Shown here piece by piece: positions 7,958-15,455 of a DNA stretch of 64,000 nt. Position 1 is the stretch's first letter. Every line of letters starts with the position of its first letter. The DNA lies in the NCBI RefSeq assembly GCF_000427685.1, contig NZ_KE386573.1, forward strand, positions 124,001 to 188,000. Direction: 5' to 3'. This DNA is from Haloplanus natans DSM 17983. Its GTDB lineage: Archaea > Halobacteriota > Halobacteria > Halobacteriales > Haloferacaceae. Made by a program: the position numbers and the translations under genes. The notes below the pieces were generated by a model, which did not search any database, was not told where the DNA came from, and was given only the letters and a program-made list of their open reading frames with translations.

Positions 7958-9136
7958 TCAGGGCGCGGTCCGCTCGGGGGCGCGGGGCGATACGGTCTCC
8001 GCGTCCGTTCTGGGCGGTCGATCGGTGGCGCTCGCCGATTCGAGCCGTAGCCGGAACACGGTGCCGTCGGGGCCGGTGGTTTCGAGGCGTAACCGTCCGC
8101 CGTACAGTTCGACGAGATGCTGGCTCAAAAACAGGCCGTAGCCGTGATCGCCGGATTCCGGGGGGTCGAACAGCGTCGCCCGCGCCGCGTCGGGGATACC
8201 CGGTCCGTCGTCACACACTCGGACGACGACGATGTCGTCGTCGGCCCGGATGCCGATCCGGACGGTCGGGTCGTCGCAGTGCAGGGTCGCGTTCTCGACG
8301 AGGTTGACGAACACCCGGTCGAGCAGGTCGCCGGCGGCAGCGTACACCGGACCGGACGCGTCCACGGTCACCGTCGCGCGCCCCTCGTCGACGTTCACCC
8401 GCTCGGCCGTCGCCTCGGCGATGGCGGTCACGTCCGTCGGCTGGATGCGCAGGTTCTCGCCGTCGGCGTTCATGATCGCCCGGATCGAGGAGACGAACGT
8501 CCCCACCTCGCTACTCGACCGGCCGATGATCCGCGCCCACTCGTTGGCTTCCCCGTTCGTCCGTGCCGCCAGCAGGTCGGCGTAGCCGTCGATCTTGTTG
8601 ATCTCGTTGAGCACCTCGTGGCGGAGATACTGGTTCAGATACTCCAGGCGCTGTTGCTCGTGTTTCCGGCGACGCGCCTCGACGGCCGCCCGTTCCTGTG
8701 CCCGACCGCGGTTGATCGACCGGGCTTCGACGACGCCCGTCACGGTACCCATCGACGCACCGAACCCGGTCGCCATCAACAGCAACAGCAGGTGTTCGCC
8801 CCGGTCGTACTGTGGCTCGAGGACGAACAGGGCCGTCGCCACGGCGATCAGAAAGAGTACGGCGACCCCGACAACCCAGACGACGACCCGGTAGTGGAGC
8901 GCCCGCTCCACGTCGGACTCCGACATCCAGACGAGGGAGCCAAAGAGGACGACGAGCGGCACGCCCAACAGGACGACTTCGAGGTAGCCGTCCACCTCCG
9001 CGTCCGCGATTTCCCGGGCGTCGTTGTAATGATAGAAAAAGAGCAGGTACGCACTCAGAAAGCCCGTCCACAGCACCCACATCCCGACACGTCCCGGATC
9101 GCGTCGCAGCCACCGACCGGGGAAGCGAGCACTCAT
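7958..9136 (-). CDS. Membrane-bound sensor histidine kinase
   Basis: This 392-residue protein has four predicted membrane helices in its first 150 residues (for example MWVLWTGFLSAYLLFFY, VVLLGVPLVVLFGSLVW and VVWVVGVAVLFLIAVATALF). A short coiled region (ERAAVEARRRKHEQQRLEY) leads into the phosphoacceptor box YLRHEVLNEINKIDGYADL. The HATPase domain follows, with an N box (NLVENATLH), G1 (DDGPGIP) and G2 (GDHGYGLFLSQHLV). It autophosphorylates on the histidine of LRHEV. No response regulator is adjacent, which is common for haloarchaeal kinases. The signal is unknown. Confidence 0.92.
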   Translation of the reverse strand: MSARFPGRWLRRDPGRVGMWVLWTGFLSAYLLFFYHYNDAREIADAEVDGYLEVVLLGVPLVVLFGSLVWMSESDVERALHYRVVVWVVGVAVLFLIAVATALFVLEPQYDRGEHLLLLLMATGFGASMGTVTGVVEARSINRGRAQERAAVEARRRKHEQQRLEYLNQYLRHEVLNEINKIDGYADLLAARTNGEANEWARIIGRSSSEVGTFVSSIRAIMNADGENLRIQPTDVTAIAEATAERVNVDEGRATVTVDASGPVYAAAGDLLDRVFVNLVENATLHCDDPTVRIGIRADDDIVVVRVCDDGPGIPDAARATLFDPPESGDHGYGLFLSQHLVELYGGRLRLETTGPDGTVFRLRLESASATDRPPRTDAETVSPRAPERTAP

Positions 9137-9261
9137 CGGGGTGACCGAGTCGGCGGCCGGTAAAGAACTCTCGTATGTGCTCTATATACCGCTCCCGTGC
9201 TGGTCTCTCGATTGATACTCGGGGAGTGAGGTTTTAGTTCGGAGTTGCGAAGCGACGACTA

Positions 9262-9840
9262 ATGGCTGCACAGCGAGCGGAACGGGGCGCGCGCGGTATC
9301 GATCCGCTCCACGTGGTCGGCGTCGGCGTACTGAGCGGGCTGTTGTTCACCGTTGGCCTTCTGGTCGCCGAGGCGCCGGGCGAGTTGGCCCTGGACGTGG
9401 ATCTGAAGCCGTTCTTTCTCCCCTACCTCCTGATCGCGGTCGTCCGATACGGCTTCCTGACGCTCTCGGCGGGCCTGGGCGCCGCGATCGGTGAAGGGGC
9501 CCTCGATGTCGCGGAGGGCTACGAACTCGACGATCCCGTCGGCTTCATCGGCTACGTCGTCGGGTTCACGCTTTTCGGCTGGTATCTCCATCGCGTCGCT
9601 AACGATCCGACCGCGCGGCGCGCACAGACCGTCGCCGCGATCCTCGGCGCGTTCGGACAGGCCGTCTTCGAGGGGCTGGCGTTTCTGGTGTTCGCGACCG
9701 ATGCCAGTCCGCTCGATGCCGGCGCGAGCGTCGTGGGCAATACGGTCACACACGGCGTGGTACTCGGCGCGATTCCGCTCGTCGTCCTGTACCCGTGGCT
9801 CGAACCGCTAGTTGAAAAAGAATCGGGCGAGAGCGACTGA
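9262..9840 (+). CDS. Polytopic membrane protein, unknown
   Basis: This 192-residue protein has about five hydrophobic segments (VVGVGVLSGLLFTVGLLVA, FFLPYLLIAVVRYGFLTLSAGL, FIGYVVGFTLFGWYL, VAAILGAFGQAVFEGLAFLVF, VVLGAIPLVVLYPWL). Charged loops carry conserved-looking phrases such as AIGEGALDVAEGYELDD. The overall look is reminiscent of small substrate-binding membrane subunits, but I cannot support a family assignment. An AT-rich ggttttagt about 30 bp upstream of the ATG could be its TATA box. It is transcribed toward the second aconitase gene, whose stop lies only 6 bp away. Confidence 0.75.
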   Translation: MAAQRAERGARGIDPLHVVGVGVLSGLLFTVGLLVAEAPGELALDVDLKPFFLPYLLIAVVRYGFLTLSAGLGAAIGEGALDVAEGYELDDPVGFIGYVVGFTLFGWYLHRVANDPTARRAQTVAAILGAFGQAVFEGLAFLVFATDASPLDAGASVVGNTVTHGVVLGAIPLVVLYPWLEPLVEKESGESD

Positions 9841-9846
9841 GTGCGG

Positions 9847-11823
9847 TCAGTCGTCGGCGGGCGTCGCGCCGCCGGCACCCTCTTCGTACTGCTGTTTCGT
9901 GAGGGTGAGTTTGCCGCCGGCCGCGAGGATTTCACGCTCGCGTTCGGAGGCGTCGAACTGGGCGGTCGCCTCCCAGTCGTCGTTGACGCGGATGGTGAAC
10001 TCCTCCGCGCCCGACGCCACCGCGTCGGCCACGTCGTCGACGACCTCGATGTGGTCGCCCTGTTCGATGCGGTCGTAGGTCGCCTCGTCGATGGTCAGGG
10101 GTAGGAGGCCGAAGTTGAACAGGTTCGCCTTGTGGATGCGGGCGAAAGACTGCGCGAGGACGGCCTCGACGCCGAGATACATCGGACACATCGCCGCGTG
10201 TTCGCGGGAGGAGCCCTGGCCGTAGTTCTCGCCGGCCACGAGGATGCCGTGATCGGAGGCCCTGGCGCGCTCCGCGAACGTCTCGTCGACACGCGAGAGC
10301 GTGAACTCCGAGAGTTTGTCGATGTTCGAGCGGAACTTGAGGATGTCCGAGGTGGCGGGGATGATGTGATCGGTGGTGATGTTGTCCTCCATCTTGAGGA
10401 GGGTCTCGCCGCCGATGTCGGCCCCGAGCGGGTCCTTCAGCGGCACGTCACCGATGTTCGGACCCTTGATAAGGTCGTCGTCGACCGCCTCGTCGGGTTC
10501 GATGATGTCGGCTTTCGAGCCGTCGTACTGGTCCGGGAGTTCGACGCCGGGTGACTCCAGATCGCCGAGTTCCTCGGCCAGATCGCGCGGATCGACGATT
10601 TCGCCGGCCAACGCCGCCGCTGCGGCCACCTGTGGCGAACAGAGGTAGACCGAGTCGTTCTCGATGCCCGACCGACCCTCGAAGTTCCGATTGAAAGTCC
10701 GGAGGGAGACGGAGTCGGAGGCGGGGACGTGGCCGATGCCGATACAGGGGCCACACGTCGCTTCGGAGACGTTGACGCCGGCGGCCATCATCTCGGCCGT
10801 CCAGCCCTCGCGGGCGAGGAGTTCGCCGGCCTGCTTCGAGCCGGGGGCGACGATCATCTCGAGGTCCTTCTTGATTTCGCGACCCTTGAGCATCTTCGCG
10901 GCGGGGAGGATGTCCTCGTAGCCGCCGTTGGTACAGGAGCCGACGATGACCTGCTCCACGTCGGTGCCGGCAACATCGCGGACCGGCACCACGTTGTCGG
11001 GCATCGACGGACAGGAGATGAGCGGTTCGAGTTCCGAGAGGTCGACGACGATTTCGTCGGCGTACTCCGCGTCCTCGTCCGCCGAGAGTTCGACGTACTC
11101 GTCGCCGCGGCCCTGGCGTTCGAGGTACTCTTTCGTGTGCTCGTCGGTGGGGAAGATGGAGGTGGTCGCGCCGAGTTCCGTCCCCATGTTCGTGATCGTC
11201 GTTCGCTCGGGCACCGAGAGGCTCTCCACGCCGGGGCCGGTGTACTCGAACACTTTGCCGACGCCGCCCTTGACCGAGAGGCGACGCAGCATCTCGAGGA
11301 TGAGGTCCTTCGCGGACGCCCAGTCGGGGAGTTCGCCCTCCAGTCGGACGTTCACGACTTCGGGCATCTCGACGAAGTAGGGGCCGCCGCCCATCGCGAC
11401 GGCCACGTCGAGGCCACCGGCGCCGATGGCGAGTTCGCCGAGGCCGCCGGGCGTCGGCGTGTGGGAGTCCGACCCGAGCATCGTCTTGCCGGGGGCGGCG
11501 AAGTTCTCCTTGTGGACGTTGTGGCAGATGCCGTTGCCCGGGCGGGAGAAGTACGCGCCGTAGGTTCCCGCGGCCGACCGCAGGAACCGGTGGTCGTCGG
11601 TGTTTTTAAAGTCGAACTGATACGTCTGGTGATCACAGTACTGCGCGGCGAGTTCCGTCTGCACTTCGTCGAGTTCGAGCGCCTCGAACTGCAGCCAGAC
11701 CATCGTGCCGGTGGTGTCCTGTGTGAGTACCTGGTCGATCTCGATCCCGATCTCCTCGCCGGGTTCGAGATCCCCCTCGACGAGGTGGTCGTCGAGGATC
11801 TTCTCCGTGAGCGTCTGTCCCAT
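9847..11823 (-). CDS. acn: Aconitate hydratase, second paralog
   Basis: This 658-residue aconitase is colinear with the one at 1-1968 and highly similar throughout. It has DSHTPTPGG, GSCTNGGYED and CGPCIGIGH with the three cluster cysteines, and the same NYGQGSSREHAA active-site segment. The canonical CGPC motif makes this copy the more standard enzyme. It converts citrate to isocitrate in the cytoplasm. A TATA-like box (TTTATA on the minus strand) sits about 30 bp before the start codon, consistent with leaderless expression. Redundancy, differential regulation or a methylcitrate-type substrate for one copy are possible. Confidence 0.96.
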   Translation of the reverse strand: MGQTLTEKILDDHLVEGDLEPGEEIGIEIDQVLTQDTTGTMVWLQFEALELDEVQTELAAQYCDHQTYQFDFKNTDDHRFLRSAAGTYGAYFSRPGNGICHNVHKENFAAPGKTMLGSDSHTPTPGGLGELAIGAGGLDVAVAMGGGPYFVEMPEVVNVRLEGELPDWASAKDLILEMLRRLSVKGGVGKVFEYTGPGVESLSVPERTTITNMGTELGATTSIFPTDEHTKEYLERQGRGDEYVELSADEDAEYADEIVVDLSELEPLISCPSMPDNVVPVRDVAGTDVEQVIVGSCTNGGYEDILPAAKMLKGREIKKDLEMIVAPGSKQAGELLAREGWTAEMMAAGVNVSEATCGPCIGIGHVPASDSVSLRTFNRNFEGRSGIENDSVYLCSPQVAAAAALAGEIVDPRDLAEELGDLESPGVELPDQYDGSKADIIEPDEAVDDDLIKGPNIGDVPLKDPLGADIGGETLLKMEDNITTDHIIPATSDILKFRSNIDKLSEFTLSRVDETFAERARASDHGILVAGENYGQGSSREHAAMCPMYLGVEAVLAQSFARIHKANLFNFGLLPLTIDEATYDRIEQGDHIEVVDDVADAVASGAEEFTIRVNDDWEATAQFDASEREREILAAGGKLTLTKQQYEEGAGGATPADD

Positions 11824-11849
11824 AACGTCCGGCCATCGACCGCCGACGG

Positions 11850-11857
11850 ATATAAAT
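11850..11857 (-). promoter_or_regulatory. Candidate TATA box of the second aconitase gene
   Basis: The plus strand reads atataaat, that is ATTTATAT on the minus strand, centred about 30 bp before the aconitase ATG at 11823. The spacing is right for a leaderless haloarchaeal transcript. Confidence 0.55.
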
Positions 11858-11971
11858 CCCGCGTTGAAGCGCGTTAACTCCTCCCGCGGCGGTTTTCACT
11901 ACGAACGTACCCCGCTTCGACACACGCCGAACGACCGCCACGGTTTTGTCCCGTCTCGGCGACCCCCCGGT

Positions 11972-12445
11972 ATGTTTCGCGCCGGTTCGTTCGTCGCCGA
12001 TCACGTCTCGCCCGTCGCGCCCGAACAGGTCCAGCCAAACGGCGTCGACCTGACCGTCGACGCCATCTTCGAGACACGAGAGCGTGGACGCATCGGCCGC
12101 GACGGCAAGCGGATCGGCGACCGGGCGACGCTCGATCCCGATCCCGACGCCGGTGCCTACGTCCTTCCCGCCGGTGGCTACGTCGCCCAGTACGGGGAGA
12201 CGATCCGGATCCCCGAGGGCCACGTCGGCTTCGTCTACCCCCGCTCGTCGCTCATGCGAAACGGCTGTATGCTCCACACGGCCGTCTGGGACGCGGGCTA
12301 CGAGGGCCGCGGCGAGGGGTTGCTCGCCGTCCACCGCGACGTGGAGATCGAACCCGGCGCCCGGATCGCCCAACTCGTCTTCGCCGAGGCGAACCACGAC
12401 GGCACCTACGACGGCAGCTACCAGGGCGAGCGAATAGACGATTAA
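11972..12445 (+). CDS. dCTP deaminase/dUTPase-family protein
   Basis: This 157-residue protein belongs to the trimeric dUTPase/dCTP deaminase superfamily, which keeps dUTP low. The start is the ATG of MFRAGSFVADHV. The signatures are YPRSSLMRNG near residue 90 (phosphate-binding SSL motif) and WDAGYEGRGEG (with the Asp that positions catalytic water in dUTPases). Next comes IEPGARIAQLVF. In E. coli dCTP deaminase a catalytic Glu lies in LEFYNSG. The corresponding stretch here reads LAVHRDVE, so that Glu appears replaced. A dUTP diphosphatase role is therefore more likely than deamination, although the alignment was made by eye. Confidence 0.85.
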   Translation: MFRAGSFVADHVSPVAPEQVQPNGVDLTVDAIFETRERGRIGRDGKRIGDRATLDPDPDAGAYVLPAGGYVAQYGETIRIPEGHVGFVYPRSSLMRNGCMLHTAVWDAGYEGRGEGLLAVHRDVEIEPGARIAQLVFAEANHDGTYDGSYQGERIDD

Positions 12446-12506
12446 CCCCCGATTAGCCGCCGATACGCACCGATTACTCAAGGCACTCGGCGGCGAGGAC
12501 TCCTCC

Positions 12507-13070
12507 GTGTCACCTCGCCGACCGCGCCCGCCCCGGGCGGTACTCGAACGGCTCGTTGCCCAGTTCCCCCCACGGCTCCGGGACCGTACCCTCGACGCCC
12601 CGCCGTCGGATGCGACCGCCGTCCCGCCGCCACGATCCGCCATCGTCGAGGTGGCGTGCTGGGCGCCGGTGGCCGGTCCGGACGGTCCGTCGGCCGACCC
12701 CGAGCCGCGGACGACGCTCCTTGCGGACCCCGCGGCGCCGGGTGGAACGGACGCCCCTGTCTCGCACACGCTCGTCCTCGAAGTCGACGCGCCGACGCGC
12801 TCCGTCGCCGTTGATTACCGCTCGCTCGACTCCTCGGTAGTGGCGGCACACGGCGTCCGCGTGCGGACCGACGACGGCAACCCCGTCCCCGTCAGCGAGA
12901 CGCGTACCGACGGCGGCGCGTTCGTCGTGACGCTCGCCGAACCACGGACCGACGGCGCGCTGTTCGTCGAGTACGACGTGACCCGGAATCCGAGCGGCGG
13001 TCGCCACACCGTCGGCGTCGTCGTCGACGGCGAACGCGAGACCGAGGCGCGGTTGGTGGTGGTCGGGTAG
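12507..13070 (+). CDS. Hypothetical acidic protein
   Basis: This open frame of 187 residues starts at GTG (MSPRRPRPPRAVLERLV). The second half has an amphipathic beta-strand character (HTLVLEVDAPTRSVAVDYRSL, GALFVEYDVTRNPSGGRHTVG). Asp and Glu use is typical of haloarchaeal proteins. It has no signal peptide, membrane segment or known motif. An overlapping antisense frame (12510-13223) is longer but has a less protein-like composition. The gene follows the deoxynucleotide enzyme by 61 bp and precedes the tRNA-derived repeats. Existence is likely but not certain, and the function is unknown. Confidence 0.5.
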   Translation: MSPRRPRPPRAVLERLVAQFPPRLRDRTLDAPPSDATAVPPPRSAIVEVACWAPVAGPDGPSADPEPRTTLLADPAAPGGTDAPVSHTLVLEVDAPTRSVAVDYRSLDSSVVAAHGVRVRTDDGNPVPVSETRTDGGAFVVTLAEPRTDGALFVEYDVTRNPSGGRHTVGVVVDGERETEARLVVVG

Positions 13071-13092
13071 GGACCCGTCGGTCGCCGGAACA

Positions 13093-13114
13093 CGGACCGG
13101 GAGGGAGTTGAACC
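13093..13114 (-). repeat. Detached copy 1 of the tRNA-Lys 3' end
   Basis: These 22 bases match the 3' acceptor strand and T-arm of the tRNA-Lys gene at 13321-13431 with a single mismatch (ggaccgg for ggccgg). No 5' half of a tRNA accompanies them. Such partial copies are what integration or excision at a tRNA attachment site leaves behind. Recombination between tRNA ends is the alternative. Confidence 0.7.
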
Positions 13115-13199
13115 ACGCGACTGCATCGCTACCGCTTGGCGGTCTCTCATTCAACACCCTCGTAACCGCTTCGCTCGTCACGTTCGTTCCTCGCAGAAG

Positions 13200-13221
13200 C
13201 GGGCCGGGAGGGAGTTGAACC
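13200..13221 (-). repeat. Detached copy 2 of the tRNA-Lys 3' end
   Basis: These 22 bases are identical to the 3' end of the tRNA-Lys gene (13321-13342), in the same orientation, 121 bp away. The 107-bp segment between copies 1 and 2 and the segment between copy 2 and the tRNA do not encode an obvious gene. They look like remnants of successive insertions. Confidence 0.75.
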
Positions 13222-13320
13222 ACGGTCGGACGTGCTCGCTTCGCTGTGCTCGACCTCTCTGGTTCGACTCCTTCCTGCCGGTTCCCTCACCGCCTCGTTG
13301 TCACTCGGCGGTTCAGTGCA

Positions 13321-13431
13321 CGGGCCGGGAGGGAGTTGAACCCCCGACCGTCTGGTCACTTCCGCACCCGCCCGTTCGACCGAGCGACCACGTTAAAAGC
13401 CAGACGCTCTGCCTGACTGAGCTACCGGCCC
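13321..13431 (-). tRNA. trnK: tRNA-Lys (anticodon TTT) with intron
   Basis: The minus strand folds as a standard tRNA. The acceptor GGGCCGG pairs with CCGGCCC and is followed by discriminator G. The D-arm is GCTC/GAGC. The anticodon stem TCTGG/CCAGA encloses the loop CTTTTAA, giving anticodon TTT. The T-stem and loop are GGGGG-TTCAACT-CCCTC. The acceptor and D-arm match haloarchaeal tRNA-Lys. About 37 nt (13357-13393) interrupt the gene at the canonical position 37/38. The CCA end is not encoded. A TATA-like box lies 25-31 bp upstream. Confidence 0.92.
13357..13393 (-). other. tRNA-Lys intron
   Basis: This 37-nt insert lies immediately 3' of the anticodon loop base 37. It contains an internal hairpin (CGCTCG, loop GTCGAA, CGGGCG), as expected for an archaeal intron removed by the splicing endonuclease at a bulge-helix-bulge. 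The exact ends could shift by one base because an A is present at both junctions. Confidence 0.8.
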
Positions 13432-13453
13432 CGAATTGACGAATGTGAGCAGG

Positions 13454-13462
13454 GGTATAAAC
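13454..13462 (-). promoter_or_regulatory. Candidate TATA box of tRNA-Lys
   Basis: The minus strand reads GTTTATACC, centred about 27 bp upstream of the mature tRNA 5' end. This spacing is expected for an archaeal tRNA promoter. Confidence 0.6.
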
Positions 13463-13527
13463 GCTTACGATGAGCCGTTATTCGATCGACGAGAGTCAGC
13501 AATCGATCCCGAACTTCTCTGCTCATA

Positions 13528-13603
13528 CTGCCGGCTGTAAGTCAATCAAGATATTCGCCATCCTGGGATGGCGAATATCTTGAAACAGTTACAGCCGACA
13601 GCA
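13528..13603. repeat. Type C palindromic element
   Basis: This is a long near-perfect inverted repeat in the 300-bp gap upstream of the tRNA. The inner arms CAAGATATTCGCCATCC and GGATGGCGAATATCTTG are exact complements separated by two bases. The outer arms are CTGCCGGCTGTAAGTCA and CAGTTACAGCCGACAG. The outer TGTAAGTCA and CAGTTACA halves match those of the family A elements, while the inner palindrome is different. The rest of the gap (13463-13731) holds no recognisable gene. Confidence 0.85.
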
Positions 13604-13731
13604 TCAGTTGATGTTTGGCGACCGCTTCGCTGAGTTGGCCTCTCCCTCTTTTCGATGGTCTGGTGCACTCATATCGAGTTCGTATCGAACTGTACCGATA
13701 AAACCGGAGATATGGCCGACGGAACCGATCC

Positions 13732-14403
13732 TCACAGCTCCAGATACTCGTCCAGCGCGTCCGCGACCAGCCCGTCGGGGTCGCGGTTCTCGACCGACGC
13801 CCGGCGCCGAAGCTCGATGTACTGATCCGGCGGGAGGGTCACGCCGAGGCGGCCGAACGTGAGGTCACGCTCCGACAGCGCGCTCTCGACGTCGGTGCCG
13901 TTGCCGACTTCGCTGGCGAGGCGGCGAATCTCACGGACGGTAAGGTCGTGTTCGAGCGTCGCCCACGCCAGCGCGTAGCGGTCGTCGCCGGCGACGCGCG
14001 CGATGTGTTTCGCGGCGGTCGGGGCGATGGTGCCGCGCGCGACGTGCCGACGGATGGCCCGCGGCAGGTCGTGGACCCGCGCCCACTTCCGGATGAAGGC
14101 GACGGAGACGTCGCCGCCGGCGCGTTCCGCGGCCGTCTTATAGGAGCCGACGCCCCGAACCAGCGCGGCACACGCCGCCGCCCCGCGTAACATGTAGACG
14201 TGGTCCTCGGAGCCGACGGTGTTCTCGGCGAAAGAGCGCACGGTGTCGGCGGCGAGCTGGACGCTCTCGGGGTCGTCGGGGTCGAAGCCGACGGCCTCGG
14301 TCGCCCGCTCGCCAGTCACCGCCGGGTCGGCCCGGACGACGGGCGCGCCGACCGGCGACTCGCGGTCGGCGGGGCGGTCCGGGACGTCCGGATCCTCGCT
14401 CAT
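13732..14403 (-). CDS. ParB-HTH-like haloarchaeal protein (DUF7119-like)
   Basis: This 223-residue protein has an acidic N-terminal tail (about 40 residues). Its core resembles the helix-turn-helix of ParB/Spo0J-type proteins. LPRAIRRHVARGTIAPTAA is followed by KHIARVAGDDRYALAWATL and DLTVREIRRLASEV, matching in order the ParB pattern 'V.eGkLs..hAr.L......ALA.......LsVRe.erL'. The C-terminal helix YIELRRRASVENRDPDGLV could be a ribbon-helix-helix-like or dimerisation segment. I recall the haloarchaeal family as DUF7119. A DNA-binding role is inferred. No partner ATPase is adjacent. Confidence 0.75.
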   Translation of the reverse strand: MSEDPDVPDRPADRESPVGAPVVRADPAVTGERATEAVGFDPDDPESVQLAADTVRSFAENTVGSEDHVYMLRGAAACAALVRGVGSYKTAAERAGGDVSVAFIRKWARVHDLPRAIRRHVARGTIAPTAAKHIARVAGDDRYALAWATLEHDLTVREIRRLASEVGNGTDVESALSERDLTFGRLGVTLPPDQYIELRRRASVENRDPDGLVADALDEYLEL

Positions 14404-14474
14404 CGCCCCCTCCTTGGAGAAGGGGATTCAAAAGCCCCCGGTGGGTGTGTGCGGTCGCCACCGGACTAAACAGT

Positions 14475-15290
14475 TCACTCGGAGGACACCGACACAGTAA
14501 CGCGATCCCCGACCGCGAAGTCGTGGTCCGGATGGACCAGTTTCGCGCCGAAGTCGGCGTCGCGGGCGACGAACAGCGACAGCCCGGTGATCGACGCCCC
14601 GTTCGCCGAGAGCGATACGTCGTCCCACGTCACGTGACGCCCGTCGGCGACGCCGGCGCGCGCGCCGACGACCGACACCGGCCCGTCGGCGCCCGGTAGG
14701 ACGCCCCCGCCGTCGTAGTGGGGGTAGCCCCCGTCGAGGACGACGCCCCGACCGCCGGCCAGCCCCGCCCACGTCCCCGGCTTCGGATGCACCGGCTCGT
14801 CGAGGACGACGTACGTCTCGCCGGCCTCGCGAACGACGCCGGTACCGTCCCAGTCCAGCGGTCGCACGTCGATGTCGATGTCGACGGGGAGCGACCCCGC
14901 GGCCCGGTAGGGGTTCGCGCCCGGCTCGCGAAAGCCCAGGTGGACGTGGTTGTCGACCCACGGGGCAAAGAAGCCCGACCGGACCATCTCGCCCAGCGAG
15001 TCGCCGACAACGACGGTGTCCCCGGGGATGACGGCCGGATCGACGTGGAGGATTCGCGCGATATGCTCGCCGGTGTCGACCAGGACGAGGTGATCCTCGG
15101 GAACGGCGTAGGGTCGCGACGGCGCGCCCACGGTGCGGGTGTCGAGCACCTCGCCGGCGACGGGCGAGATGCCGCGGTTGCTCTCCGGATAGAGGTCGAT
15201 GGCACACCCCCGGTCGTGGGCGGGGTACGGGGAGTTGTAGCGGGAGAACCGTCGGTAGTGGTCGAGCGTCGACGCCGGAACCGTGACCAT
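14475..15290 (-). CDS. M23/LytM-like protein
   Basis: This protein of about 271 residues has a layout reminiscent of LytM/M23 metallopeptidases. AHDRGCAIDLYP gives an H-(x)n-D pair. SPVAGEVLD and GDTVVVGDSLGEM are the usual 'G.V' and 'G..IG..G' strands, and DNHVHLGFREP supplies the HxH motif. The three zinc ligands could be H and D of the first motif and the second H of HVH. There is no signal peptide, so cleavage of an envelope polymer is doubtful. The start is the ATG at 15290. A TATATAAG box about 25 bp upstream coincides with the edge of a family B repeat. Confidence 0.65.
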   Translation of the reverse strand: MVTVPASTLDHYRRFSRYNSPYPAHDRGCAIDLYPESNRGISPVAGEVLDTRTVGAPSRPYAVPEDHLVLVDTGEHIARILHVDPAVIPGDTVVVGDSLGEMVRSGFFAPWVDNHVHLGFREPGANPYRAAGSLPVDIDIDVRPLDWDGTGVVREAGETYVVLDEPVHPKPGTWAGLAGGRGVVLDGGYPHYDGGGVLPGADGPVSVVGARAGVADGRHVTWDDVSLSANGASITGLSLFVARDADFGAKLVHPDHDFAVGDRVTVSVSSE

Positions 15291-15312
15291 ACCGGGAGTT
15301 GGGCCGGGTGGG

Positions 15313-15320
15313 CTTATATA
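15313..15320 (-). promoter_or_regulatory. Candidate TATA box of the M23-like gene
   Basis: The minus strand reads TATATAAG, 23-30 bp before the start codon at 15290. It overlaps the terminus of the family B palindromic element, so that element may have supplied part of the promoter. Confidence 0.5.
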
Positions 15321-15400
15321 GTGGCGCTTGTAAGTCATCTCACATCTGATCCCACGCAGTCTGGCGATCAGGTGTGCAAACAGTTCCAAACGCTACTATA
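15317..15400. repeat. Family B palindromic element, copy B1
   Basis: This 84-bp imperfect palindrome runs from tatagtggcgcttgtaagtc to cagttccaaacgctactata. The inner arms are ACATCTGATC and GATCAGGTGT. It closely matches copies at 28453-28536 and 31525-31605. It lies between two divergent genes. Confidence 0.9.
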
Positions 15401-15455
15401 CTGACGGTCGTGAGCGTGGGGTGTGCCTATACGTCTCGACGCCCTCCACCGGACT

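Noticed and set aside
9137-9261. ctctatatacc near 9180 considered as a promoter for the histidine kinase
   Set aside because: It is about 45 bp from the kinase start and more than 70 bp from the plus-strand gene, so neither assignment could be supported.
13093-13221. Additional tRNA genes suggested by the repeated T-arm sequence
   Set aside because: Only the 3' halves are present. No matching acceptor 5' strand, D-arm or anticodon arm can be folded.
12510-13223. 237-codon antisense frame opposite the hypothetical gene at 12507
   Set aside because: The product is less acidic and more Arg-rich than its partner, and it extends into the tRNA-derived repeat. The plus-strand frame is preferred.
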